6,498 bases of DNA from Ectopseudomonas composti (GTDB lineage: Bacteria > Pseudomonadota > Gammaproteobacteria > Pseudomonadales > Pseudomonadaceae). The notes beneath the pieces were generated by a model. It did no database searches. It was not told the origin of the DNA and saw only the letters and a list, made by a program, of their open reading frames with translations. This document shows, in pieces, positions 1-5,738 of this stretch. The position numbers and the translations under genes were made by a program. The stretch lies in NCBI GenBank assembly GCA_946886245.1, contig CAMPIF010000253.1, forward strand, positions 1-6,498, given 5' to 3'. Position 1 is the stretch's first letter; every line of letters begins with the position of its first letter.

Positions 1-16
1 ACGCACTTCAGTGCGA

Positions 17-122
17 CCCGAAAGGGCGAGCGAAGCGAGTAATGCTCATTTACAACTCGTAAAGTCGTCCGCGACTCCGAGCGTTCCTCACCTGTCTGAC
101 TCGCTGGCGCTCGCCCTTCGGG
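17..122. repeat. Imperfect long inverted repeat, probable dispersed intergenic element
   Basis: The arms 17-40 and 99-122 are each 24 bases and pair at 22 positions. The only defects are one bulged A (position 23) and one A opposite CC. The 58-base interior contains two small hairpins: TTTAC/GTAAA (49-53 / 59-63, 5-base loop) and AGTCG/CGACT (63-67 / 72-76, 4-base loop). A further 5-bp hairpin, CGCAC/GTGCG (2-6 / 11-15), lies just outside. The sequence has no convincing reading frame. The wording of its minus strand, through about position 190, resembles intergenic repeats I remember from Pseudomonas genomes that are often mis-annotated as short proteins; that is recollection and is not tested here. 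The inverted repeat itself is directly visible, while mobility or repetition elsewhere in the genome is inference. Confidence 0.6.
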
Positions 123-209
123 CCAGCCTTCGGCTTTTACTCCCGTTGGTCGTTGCGCCTTGCATAGCTCTAGCTCGCGAGCTCGTGATCAGGTTCTGTG
201 AGCGGTGGA
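123..209. other. Non-coding remainder of the upstream region, with a perfect palindrome
   Basis: No gene is supported here. The stretch holds a small GCC-TTC-GGC hairpin (near 126-134), a perfect 12-bp palindrome AGCTCGCGAGCT (172-183) and a TGATCA palindrome (186-191). It seems to continue the structured element to its left, which probably ends near 190, where the sequence loses its repeat-like character. In Pseudomonas the gene usually upstream of hom is dsbC (from memory), but no part of it can be recognised here, so it would lie left of the window. Confidence 0.4.
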
Positions 210-238
210 TTGACTAACAAACAGCCGCTTCGTAAGGT
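210..238 (+). promoter_or_regulatory. Weak candidate sigma-70 promoter for hom-thrC
   Basis: TTGACT (210-215) matches the -35 consensus at 5 of 6 positions. It is followed after exactly 17 bp by TAAGGT (233-238), which matches the -10 consensus at only 3 of 6. The poor -10 and its overlap with a hairpin (223-244) make this tentative. A promoter left of the window, with hom read from further upstream, is equally possible. Confidence 0.25.
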
Positions 239-250
239 GCGGCTCTTTAT
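223..250 (+). terminator. Weak terminator-like hairpin upstream of hom
   Basis: AGCCGC (223-228) pairs perfectly with GCGGCT (239-244) across a 10-base loop, and CTTTAT (245-250) follows. Runs of A precede the stem and a short T-rich stretch follows, as in an intrinsic terminator, but the stem is short and the T tract is poor. It could end transcription from a gene left of the window or simply be 5' leader structure of hom. Confidence 0.3.
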
Positions 251-253
251 CTG

Positions 254-278
254 CGGCCGGGGCATGCTCCGGCCGTTT
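254..278 (+). promoter_or_regulatory. GC-rich hairpin in the hom leader
   Basis: CGGCCGG (254-260) pairs with CCGGCCG (269-275). The stem extends by a G-U and a G-C pair to nine base pairs with a CATG tetraloop, and TTT (276-278) follows. It ends 17 bases before the hom ribosome-binding site. The strength and placement would suit a weak terminator, an attenuator or a leader structure. No leader peptide rich in threonine or isoleucine codons is evident, so attenuation is only a possibility. Confidence 0.4.
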
Positions 279-304
279 CGTGCAGTGCTGATGGGGAATT
301 GAGT

Positions 305-1609
305 GTGAAGCCGGTCAAAGTGGGCATCTGTGGGTTGGGCACCGTCGGTGGCGGTACGTTGAATGTACTCAAGCGCAATGCCGAGGAGATTACTCGGCGC
401 GCCGGTCGCGGCATCGAGATTGCCCAGATCGCCATTCGTTCGCCCAAGCCGCAGTACGACACCACCGGCATTGCCATGACCAGCGATGTGTTCGAGCTGG
501 TCAACAACCCCGAGATCGACATCGTCATCGAGCTGATCGGCGGCTACACCCTGGCCAAGGAGCTGGTGCTCAAGGCCATCGACAACGGCAAGCACGTGGT
601 GACCGCCAACAAGGCGCTGATTGCCGTGCACGGCAATGAAATCTTCGCCAAGGCGCGCGAAAAGGGCGTCATTGTCGCCTTCGAAGCCGCTGTGGCTGGC
701 GGTATCCCGGTGATCAAGGCGATCCGCGAAGGCCTGTCGGCCAACCGCATCAACTGGCTGGCCGGTATCATCAACGGCACCGGCAACTTCATCCTCACCG
801 AGATGCGCGAGAAGGGCCGTGCCTTCGACGACGTGCTCAAGGAAGCGCAGGCGCTGGGTTATGCCGAGGCCGATCCGACCTTCGATGTCGAAGGCATCGA
901 TGCCGCGCACAAGCTGACCATCCTGGCGTCCATCGCCTTCGGCATCCCGCTGCAGTTCGACAAGGCCTACACCGAGGGCATCACCAGGCTGACCACGGCC
1001 GATGTGAACTACGCCGAGGCGTTGGGCTATCGCATCAAGCACCTGGGTGTCGCTCGCCGCACCGATGCAGGCATCGAGCTGCGCGTGCACCCGACGCTGA
1101 TTCCGGCCGATCGCCTGATCGCCAACGTCAACGGTGTGATGAACGCGGTGATGGTCAATGGCGACGCGGTGGGCAGCACGCTGTATTACGGCGCCGGTGC
1201 CGGCATGGAGCCGACCGCTTCGGCGGTGGTGGCCGATCTGGTGGATGTGGTGCGTGCGCTGACCACCGATCCGACCAACCGCGTGCCGCACCTGGCCTTC
1301 CAGCCGGATTCGCTGTCCGATCACCCGATCCTGCCGATCGAAGAGTGCGAGAGCGCCTATTACCTGCGCATCCAGGCCAAGGATCATCCGGGTGTGCTGG
1401 CGCAGGTGGCGAGCATCCTCTCCGAGCGCGGCATCAACATCGAGTCGATCATGCAGAAGGAAGTCGAGGAGCAGGACGGCCTGGTGCCGATGATCCTCGT
1501 GACCCATCGTGTGGTCGAGGCGCGTATCATCGAGGCCATTGCCGCCATGGAAGCGCTGGATGGCGTGACCTCGCCGGTCGTGCGTCTGCGCGTCGAACAG
1601 CTCAACTAA
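305..1609 (+). CDS. hom: Homoserine dehydrogenase
   Basis: Hom catalyses NAD(P)H-dependent reduction of L-aspartate semialdehyde to L-homoserine in the cytoplasm, at the branch leading to threonine, methionine and isoleucine. The 434-residue product starts with a Rossmann nucleotide-binding loop GLGTVG (residues 10-15). It has the conserved ANKALIA segment (the likely catalytic lysine K103), the GIINGTGNFIL substrate-site segment (154-164) and the family signature DPTFDVEGIDAAHK ending at K203, with D199 and K203 as the expected catalytic pair. A C-terminal ACT domain (about 352-430, with KDHPGVLAQVASILSERGIN) normally confers threonine feedback inhibition. It is the monofunctional type: no aspartokinase is fused. 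The GTG at 305 is chosen because GGGGA (293-297) lies 7 bases before it and the product then begins MKPVKVGI, as I remember for Pseudomonas homologues. A TTG two codons upstream sits only 1 base from that site. Probably co-transcribed with thrC. Confidence 0.97.
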   Translation: MKPVKVGICGLGTVGGGTLNVLKRNAEEITRRAGRGIEIAQIAIRSPKPQYDTTGIAMTSDVFELVNNPEIDIVIELIGGYTLAKELVLKAIDNGKHVVTANKALIAVHGNEIFAKAREKGVIVAFEAAVAGGIPVIKAIREGLSANRINWLAGIINGTGNFILTEMREKGRAFDDVLKEAQALGYAEADPTFDVEGIDAAHKLTILASIAFGIPLQFDKAYTEGITRLTTADVNYAEALGYRIKHLGVARRTDAGIELRVHPTLIPADRLIANVNGVMNAVMVNGDAVGSTLYYGAGAGMEPTASAVVADLVDVVRALTTDPTNRVPHLAFQPDSLSDHPILPIEECESAYYLRIQAKDHPGVLAQVASILSERGINIESIMQKEVEEQDGLVPMILVTHRVVEARIIEAIAAMEALDGVTSPVVRLRVEQLN

Positions 1610-1654
1610 TCCCGTGTCCACCTGCAGGCCTATGGCTTGCGGGTGCTGCAGAAC

Positions 1655-1659
1655 GAAGG
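1655..1659 (+). promoter_or_regulatory. Ribosome-binding site that fixes the thrC start
   Basis: GAAGG lies 8 bases before the ATG at 1668. The frame is open back to a GTG at 1614, but that codon has no comparable site. The 18 extra residues it would add (cysteine-rich) do not resemble threonine synthase. Confidence 0.6.
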
Positions 1660-1667
1660 TTTATCCC

Positions 1668-3077
1668 ATGCGCTATATCAGTACCCGCGGCCAGGCGCCG
1701 GCCCTGAATTTCGAAGATGTGCTGCTGGCTGGCCTGGCCAGCGATGGCGGCCTCTACGTGCCGGAAAATCTGCCGCGTTTCACCGTCGAGGAAATCGCTT
1801 CCTGGGCGGGCCTGCCGTATCACGAGCTGGCCTTCCGGGTGATGCGCCCGTTCGTCGCCGGCTCCATTGCCGATGCCGACTTCAAGAAGATCCTCGAAGA
1901 AACCTATGGGGTGTTCGAGCACAACGCGGTCGCGCCGCTGCGCCAGTTGAACGGCAACGAGTGGGTGCTGGAGCTGTTCCACGGCCCGACCCTGGCGTTC
2001 AAGGATTTCGCCCTGCAACTGCTCGGTCGCCTGCTCGATCACGTGCTGGCCAGGCGCGGTGAGCGCGTGGTGATCATGGGTGCCACTTCCGGTGATACCG
2101 GTTCGGCGGCCATCGAAGGCTGCAAGGCCTGCGACAACGTCGACATCTTCATCATGCACCCGCACAACCGCGTGTCCGAGGTGCAGCGCCGGCAGATGAC
2201 CACCATTGTCGGCGACAACATCCACAACATCGCCATCGAAGGCAACTTCGACGACTGCCAGGAGATGGTCAAGGCCAGCTTCGCCGATCAGGGCTTCCTC
2301 AAGGGCACGCGCCTGGTGGCGGTCAACTCGATCAACTGGGCGCGGATCATGGCCCAGATCGTTTACTACTTCCATGCGGCGCTGCAGCTCGGCGCGCCGG
2401 CGCGTTCCATCGCCTTCTCGGTGCCGACCGGCAACTTCGGCGACATCTTCGCCGGTTACCTGGCGCGCAACATGGGGCTGCCGGTCAGTCAGCTGATCGT
2501 CGCCACCAACCGCAACGACATCCTGCACCGCTTCATGAGCGGCAATCAGTACGTCAAGGAAACCCTGCACGCGACGCTGTCGCCGTCGATGGACATCATG
2601 GTTTCGTCCAACTTCGAGCGTCTGCTATTCGACCTGCACGGTCGCAACGGTGCCGCCATTGCCAGTCTGATGGACAGCTTCAAGCAGGGTGGCGGTTTCC
2701 GTGTCGACGAGGATCGCTGGACCGAAGCGCGCAAGCTGTTCGACTCACTGGCGGTGAACGACGAGCAGACCTGCGAAACCATCACCGAGGTGTACAGGGA
2801 GTGCGGCGAGCTGCTCGACCCGCATACCGCCATCGGTGTGCGTGCTGCGCGTGAGTGCCGCCGCAGCCTGGCCACGCCAATGGTGGTGCTGGGTACTGCG
2901 CACCCGGTCAAGTTCCCCGAGGCGGTGGAGAAGGCCGGCATCGATGCCGTGCCGGCGTTGCCTGCGCACCTGAGCGATCTGTTCCAGCGTGAAGAGCGCT
3001 GCACGGTGCTGGACAACGACCTGAAGACCGTGCAGCAGTTCGTCGCCGCGCGGGGGAATCGCGGCAAGCCGCTCTGA
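1668..3077 (+). CDS. thrC: Threonine synthase
   Basis: This PLP-dependent enzyme converts O-phospho-L-homoserine and water to L-threonine and phosphate, the last step of threonine synthesis, in the cytoplasm. The 469-residue protein starts MRYISTRG, followed by the N-terminal domain segment LNFEDVLLAGLASDGGLYVP (13-32). It carries the PLP-lysine motif HGPTLAFKDFALQLLG (K112 is the expected Schiff-base lysine), the phosphate-binding ATSGDTGSAA segment (139-148), VPTGNFGDIFAG (252-263) and a C-terminal LGTAHPVKFPEA segment (408-419). The length and the GDTGSAA / TGNFGD motifs fit the longer, E. coli/yeast-like class of threonine synthase. It follows hom by 58 bp with no intervening terminator, which indicates one operon and matches consecutive needs of the pathway. 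The kinase that phosphorylates homoserine is not nearby. A strong hairpin terminator follows the stop codon. Nothing appears broken. Confidence 0.97.
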   Translation: MRYISTRGQAPALNFEDVLLAGLASDGGLYVPENLPRFTVEEIASWAGLPYHELAFRVMRPFVAGSIADADFKKILEETYGVFEHNAVAPLRQLNGNEWVLELFHGPTLAFKDFALQLLGRLLDHVLARRGERVVIMGATSGDTGSAAIEGCKACDNVDIFIMHPHNRVSEVQRRQMTTIVGDNIHNIAIEGNFDDCQEMVKASFADQGFLKGTRLVAVNSINWARIMAQIVYYFHAALQLGAPARSIAFSVPTGNFGDIFAGYLARNMGLPVSQLIVATNRNDILHRFMSGNQYVKETLHATLSPSMDIMVSSNFERLLFDLHGRNGAAIASLMDSFKQGGGFRVDEDRWTEARKLFDSLAVNDEQTCETITEVYRECGELLDPHTAIGVRAARECRRSLATPMVVLGTAHPVKFPEAVEKAGIDAVPALPAHLSDLFQREERCTVLDNDLKTVQQFVAARGNRGKPL

Positions 3078-3090
3078 GGTCTCTGCTTCG

Positions 3091-3123
3091 ACGAAACCGG
3101 CGCCCCAGTGGCGCCGGTTTCGT
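3091..3123. terminator. Strong hairpin between convergent genes, likely bidirectional terminator
   Basis: A perfect 14-bp stem (3091-3104 / 3110-3123) encloses a 5-base loop CCAGT. It starts 13 bases after the thrC stop and ends 11 bases before the stop codon of the convergent minus-strand gene. On the plus strand the stem ends in TTTCGTTTG, so the T tract is interrupted. The position between two convergent stop codons and the perfect stem support use in both directions. Confidence 0.8.
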
Positions 3124-3134
3124 TTGTGCGCGGC

Positions 3135-3386
3135 TCAAAGGGCGAAGATCACCGCCAGCAGCGCCATCAGGATGATCAGGATCAGCCAGATCAGGGCGTT
3201 GAGGCGGCTGGCGCGAACGACGCCGGCGCCGCGCGGGTGCACCGGGGGATCGTCCTCCAGGTACTGATCGATACGGCGTTCGGCCTCCTGCTGGTCGTTG
3301 GCCAGGTATTCGCTCAGCAGGTCGATGGCTGCCTGACGCTGATTGGCATGCACGAGCTGGCGGACTGCGGGTGGAAGTTCGTTCAT
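3135..3386 (-). CDS. Small protein with C-terminal membrane anchor, function unknown
   Basis: I do not recognise a characterised family. The 83-residue product starts MNELPPAVRQLVHANQRQ. A helical, acidic soluble part (about 1-50) contains AAIDLLSEYL and ERRIDQYLEDDPP. After a short basic linker (PRGAGVVRASRLN) the protein ends in one hydrophobic segment, about residues 65-83 (ALIWLILIILMALLAVIFAL). This predicts a tail-anchored inner-membrane protein with its soluble part in the cytoplasm. The phrase from the NQRQAAIDLL region faintly recalls the C-terminal fold of ribosomal protein L7/L12, too weakly to assign. The frame is open further upstream to 3644, but that extension is low-complexity and basic; the ATG at 3386 begins the protein-like part and has GAGACAGG about 7-14 bases upstream, a weak site. 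It converges on thrC and is divergent from yjfI. The coding call rests on the amphipathic-then-hydrophobic pattern. Confidence 0.72.
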   Translation of the reverse strand: MNELPPAVRQLVHANQRQAAIDLLSEYLANDQQEAERRIDQYLEDDPPVHPRGAGVVRASRLNALIWLILIILMALLAVIFAL

Positions 3387-3608
3387 GGCGCTGCCTGTCT
3401 CTCGGGGTGGCGGGTCTGCGACCCGGTTGGCGCTTTTTTTCGTGCGCAGCGCGGGCGTCTGCGGTTTAATTCGACACCTCGCGAATGGAAGCGTTTTGCT
3501 CGAGTCATGGATGAGCCCAAGTGCCTGCCTCTCTTCTTTACCCATTCTTGTCTGTTCTTCGGCTTTTTGCGCCGAGGATCGCCTCTGCGTGCTTATCTGA
3601 CGAACGGC
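3387..3608. promoter_or_regulatory. Divergent intergenic region with hairpin and T tract
   Basis: This region separates the minus-strand small gene from the plus-strand yjfI cluster and must hold promoters for both; I found no convincing sigma-70, sigma-54 or AlgU-type match. It contains a 6-bp hairpin CGGGTC/GACCCG with a 3-base loop (3411-3416 / 3420-3425), followed 8 bases later by seven T (3434-3440) on the plus strand. A second imperfect hairpin is at 3557-3563 / 3571-3577. It is less GC-rich than the flanking genes, as expected of a regulatory region. Confidence 0.45.
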
Positions 3609-3648
3609 ATCACATTTATCACATGTGATTACTTTACGACTCACATGT
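3609..3648. promoter_or_regulatory. TCACAT repeat cluster with perfect palindrome, candidate operator
   Basis: The core TCACAT occurs three times on the plus strand, at 3610-3615, 3619-3624 and 3641-3646. The middle copy is half of a perfect 12-bp palindrome ATCACATGTGAT (3618-3629). The third copy continues as TCACATGT and is separated from the palindrome by 11 bases. The cluster ends 20 bases before the ATG of yjfI, in a locally AT-rich stretch where a promoter is expected. The repeats are directly visible. Operator function, and the identity of any binding protein, are inferred. Confidence 0.5.
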
Positions 3649-3668
3649 AAGGGTCTAGGCTGCGATTC

Positions 3669-4289
3669 ATGGACAACAAATCATCAGCCCATTACCAGCG
3701 TCTTTATCGTCAGCGTCTGCGTGAGCAGGGGTTGGTCAAGAAGGAAGTCTGGATCTTGCCCGAGCATGCGCCCTTGTTGGTCGCGTTCGAGCGCAAACTG
3801 CGCCAGCCACAGTCGCTGCTGGCTTCGATGGAGAAGGAGGAGGGTATGAGCATGCCTCAAGTTTGGACCGCCCGGGCGCTGCATGAAGCGCTGGCGGCAA
3901 CGGAACTGTTCCAAAGCGGTCAGGCCGGCATCGAGCTGATTCAGGGCGCTGACGCCAGCCTGCACATCACCATGCGTGAGTACGGCGACCTGCCGCTGTT
4001 CATCGCCGTGTTCGGTGAGCAGATCATCGTCGAGGCGCTGCTCTGGCCGGCAGCGGACGTCAAGGACGCGGCGAGCTTCAACGAAGAAGTGCTGCGTACC
4101 CACAAGCTGTTCCCGCTGTCGTCCATCGGCCTGGAGAAAATGGTCGACGGGCGTGATTGCTACACCATGTTCGGCGCGCTGAGCTCGTCCTCGACCCTGT
4201 CCGATGTGGTGTTCGAGATCGAATTGCTGGCGGACAACGTGATCAAGGCCACCGAAGCCTATGAAGGCTTCCTCAAGACCGGCGCCTGA
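3669..4289 (+). CDS. yjfI: YjfI-like DUF2170 protein with DNA-binding-like N-terminal extension
   Basis: This 206-residue protein has two parts. Residues 1-50 form a basic leader, with a helix around HYQRLYRQRLREQG, a strand KKEVWILP (24-31) and a following helix (about 33-46). The order strand-helix preceded by basic residues resembles ribbon-helix-helix DNA-binding domains, which is inference from pattern. Residues 60-206 form an alpha/beta domain typical of DUF2170 (YjfI), a family of unknown biochemical role that neighbours PspA-like genes. The E. coli YjfI I remember is about 133 residues, so the N-terminal part is additional. The ATG at 3669 is poorly supported by its leader (only AGG 9 bases upstream), but the N-terminal part reads as genuine protein. 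A strong internal site could start a 147-residue form at 3846. It is the first gene of the four-gene cluster; yjfJ starts 14 bases after its stop. It may regulate the cluster through the palindromic repeats just upstream. Confidence 0.85.
   Translation: MDNKSSAHYQRLYRQRLREQGLVKKEVWILPEHAPLLVAFERKLRQPQSLLASMEKEEGMSMPQVWTARALHEALAATELFQSGQAGIELIQGADASLHITMREYGDLPLFIAVFGEQIIVEALLWPAADVKDAASFNEEVLRTHKLFPLSSIGLEKMVDGRDCYTMFGALSSSSTLSDVVFEIELLADNVIKATEAYEGFLKTGA
3834..3848 (+). promoter_or_regulatory. Strong internal Shine-Dalgarno and alternative start in yjfI
   Basis: AAGGAGG (3834-3840) is a near-ideal ribosome-binding site. It lies 5 bases before an in-frame ATG at 3846 (residue 60) and 11 bases before another at 3852 (residue 62). 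The longer start at 3669 has a much weaker site. Starting here gives 147 or 145 residues, essentially the DUF2170 domain alone, close to the size of the E. coli protein. The same bases encode the acidic EKEEG linker, so the match could be a coincidence of codon choice. Confidence 0.5.
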
Positions 4290-4303
4290 GAGGAGATGAG
4301 ACG

Positions 4304-4999
4304 ATGAATGTCTGGAGCAAAATGCTGACGGCGCTGCGTGGCGGCGCCAATGAAGTGGGTGAGGCGGTGGTCGATGGTCAGGCCCTGCGCATTCTCGATC
4401 AGGAAATCCGCGACGCCGATGTCGAACTGCGCAAGTCCAAGGAAGCGCTGGCCGAGATCATGGCCAGGCACAAGCTGGCCAGCGACAAGGTGACCAAGAG
4501 CGCGGCGAGCATTGCCGAGTACGAACAGTACGCGCTGAAGGCGCTGGACGCCGGTAACGAGACCCTGGCCAAGGAAGTCGCCGAGAAGATCGCCAACCTG
4601 GAAATCGAGCAGGCCAGCGAGCGTGAGCAGGCCGAAGGCTTCGCCGCCAGCGTGGCGCAGCTGCGCAAGGCCGTGACCCAGGCCGAGGGCAACATCAAAC
4701 GTCTCAAGCAGCAGGTGGATACGGTCAAGGCCACCGAAAGCGTGCAGAAGGCCCAGATGGCCGTGGCCCAGCGCTACGGCGGCTCGCAAGCCAAGCTGCA
4801 GACCGCAGTCGAGTCGCTCGAACGGATCAAGCAGAAGCAGGCCGAGCGCGCAGCGAAGATGGAGGCTTCAGCCGAGCTGGCTGCCACCAGCGCGCCGGAC
4901 GATTCGCTGGAAGCCAAGCTGCGCGCGGCCGGTATCAAGGCCGACAATGCCAGCGCCGACAGCGTGCTGGCACGTCTGAAGGACAAGGCCAAGCCCTGA
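4304..4999 (+). CDS. yjfJ: PspA/IM30 (ESCRT-III-like) family protein, YjfJ type
   Basis: PspA-family proteins bind the inner face of the cytoplasmic membrane, assemble into large helical or ring scaffolds and preserve membrane integrity under stress. The 231-residue product is almost wholly helical. An amphipathic N-terminal helix (VWSKMLTALRG, 3-13) suits membrane insertion. A charged, heptad-like coiled coil follows from about 25 to 190, rich in Lys, Glu, Ala and Gln (for example AEKIANLEIEQASEREQAEG, 93-112). An Ala/Ser linker (about 189-200) leads to a C-terminal conserved tail, SLEAKLRAAGI and SADSVLARLK. The length matches E. coli YjfJ as I remember it (about 232). AGGAGA (4291-4296) lies 7 bases before the ATG. 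The gene sits 14 bases after yjfI and 67 before yqiJ. No PspF, PspB or PspC genes are adjacent in this window, so control differs from the classic phage-shock operon. It is less likely to be orthologous to classical PspA than to YjfJ. Confidence 0.93.
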   Translation: MNVWSKMLTALRGGANEVGEAVVDGQALRILDQEIRDADVELRKSKEALAEIMARHKLASDKVTKSAASIAEYEQYALKALDAGNETLAKEVAEKIANLEIEQASEREQAEGFAASVAQLRKAVTQAEGNIKRLKQQVDTVKATESVQKAQMAVAQRYGGSQAKLQTAVESLERIKQKQAERAAKMEASAELAATSAPDDSLEAKLRAAGIKADNASADSVLARLKDKAKP

Positions 5000-5014
5000 T
5001 CAGGGCGCATTGAC

Positions 5015-5042
5015 CGGCAGGCGCGAATGATCGCGCCTGTCG
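5015..5042 (+). other. Intercistronic hairpin between yjfJ and yqiJ
   Basis: A 12-bp stem (5015-5026 / 5031-5042) with one G-U pair and an ATGA loop lies between yjfJ and yqiJ. No T tract follows, so it is a poor intrinsic terminator. It is better explained as an RNA-stability or processing element that could set the ratio of the upstream to the downstream products. Confidence 0.55.
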
Positions 5043-5066
5043 TATGGATTCGGGAAAAGGAAAGCT

Positions 5067-5708
5067 ATGGAACTCTTCCTGCAGACGGCTCTGTCATTCC
5101 CCACCGCCATCTACAGCTTTCTGCTGTGCGTGGCGGTCATCTACTGGCTGGTGGTTGCCGCCGGCCTGCTCGAGGTCGATTTGCTCGACGTCGAAGCCGA
5201 TTCGATGATGGAAGGCAGCGGCCAGACCGAAGGCCTCGCCGGCTTGCTCTACAGACTCAAGCTCGATGGCGTGCCGGTCACGCTGGTGCTGACGCTGCTG
5301 TTCTTCTTCGCCTGGTTCGCCTGCTACTTCATCGAACTGTGGCTGCTGCGTCACCTGCCGTTGGGCATTCTGCGTTACCCGCTTGGGCTGGTGGTCATCG
5401 CTGGCGCCTTCGTGCTGGCGGCACCGCTGTGCGCGGCGATCTGCCGGCCGCTGCGGCCGCTGTTTCGCAAGGTCGAGGCGATCAGCAGCAAGTCGGTGCT
5501 GGGCCAGGTGGCGGTGGTGCGCAGTGGTCGCGTCACCGCCAGTCATGGTGAGGCGGTGCTGGAAGATGGCGGTGCTGGTCTGATCCTGCGGGTACGTGCC
5601 GACGAGGCACTGGGTTTCAAACGCGGCGACCGCGTCGTGCTGCTCGAATACCTGGCGGCCGAACACGCCTATCGCATCATCACCGAAGAAGAGTTCCGAG
5701 GCGTCTAG
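5067..5708 (+). CDS. yqiJ: YqiJ-like membrane protein with C-terminal OB-fold (NfeD-like) domain
   Basis: This is the probable membrane partner of the flotillin encoded next. The 213-residue protein has three hydrophobic segments: about 11-35 (AIYSFLLCVAVIYWLVVAAG core), 68-94 (TLVLTLLFFFAWFACYFIEL core) and 97-125 (LGLVVIAGAFVLAAP core). The segment between the first two contains an acidic stretch (VDLLDVEADSMMEGSGQTEG). The C-terminal part, about 140-210, is strand-rich, with GQVAVVRSG, GLILRVRADE and KRGDRVVLLEYLAAEHAYRI. This fits the small OB fold found in YqiJ (DUF1449) and in NfeD proteins that pair with SPFH proteins. The length is close to E. coli YqiJ (about 209, from memory). AAGGAAAG (5057-5064) lies just ahead of the ATG. 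The combination with yqiK 84 bases downstream is the strongest support. Its exact biochemical role is not known; organising membrane microdomains with flotillin is inference from the pairing. Confidence 0.9.
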   Translation: MELFLQTALSFPTAIYSFLLCVAVIYWLVVAAGLLEVDLLDVEADSMMEGSGQTEGLAGLLYRLKLDGVPVTLVLTLLFFFAWFACYFIELWLLRHLPLGILRYPLGLVVIAGAFVLAAPLCAAICRPLRPLFRKVEAISSKSVLGQVAVVRSGRVTASHGEAVLEDGGAGLILRVRADEALGFKRGDRVVLLEYLAAEHAYRIITEEEFRGV

Positions 5709-5738
5709 CCTCTGCCCACAATCCGTACGTAACGCAGG

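Noticed and set aside
11..217. 68-codon plus-strand open frame in the upstream region
   Set aside because: It runs through the inverted repeat and palindrome, has no ribosome-binding site and gives Leu/Ser/Arg/Ala-rich text typical of a translated repeat.
299..304. TTG at 299 as the hom start
   Set aside because: It lies only 1 base from the GGGGA site. GTG at 305 has proper 7-base spacing and gives the usual MKPVKV start.
170..1621. Very long minus-strand open frame opposite hom
   Set aside because: It is in codon register with a strongly GC3-biased gene, which removes stop codons on the opposite strand. Its product is His/Gln/Asp-rich with no recognisable domain.
1614..1667. GTG at 1614 as the thrC start
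   Set aside because: The added 18 residues are cysteine-rich and unlike the family, and the GAAGG site serves the ATG at 1668.
1610..1667. Possible separate regulatory element between hom and thrC
   Set aside because: Apart from two CTGCAG sites and the thrC ribosome-binding site I see no stem, promoter or leader peptide.
1602..2570. Long minus-strand open frame opposite thrC
   Set aside because: Same cause as opposite hom; the composition is that of an antisense shadow.
3387..3644. N-terminal extension of the minus-strand small gene to 3644
   Set aside because: The extra 86 residues are basic and low-complexity and would overlap the likely promoter region of yjfI; the protein-like part begins at 3386.
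3108..3650. 180-codon plus-strand open frame across the small gene and intergenic region
   Set aside because: It starts within the terminator hairpin, has no ribosome-binding site and lies opposite the better-supported minus-strand gene.
3387..3668. AlgU/RpoE- or sigma-54 (PspF)-type promoter for the yjfI cluster
   Set aside because: A TCTGA occurs at 3596-3600, but no GAACTT-like element lies 16-17 bp upstream. I found no GG-N10-GC pair matching the sigma-54 consensus.
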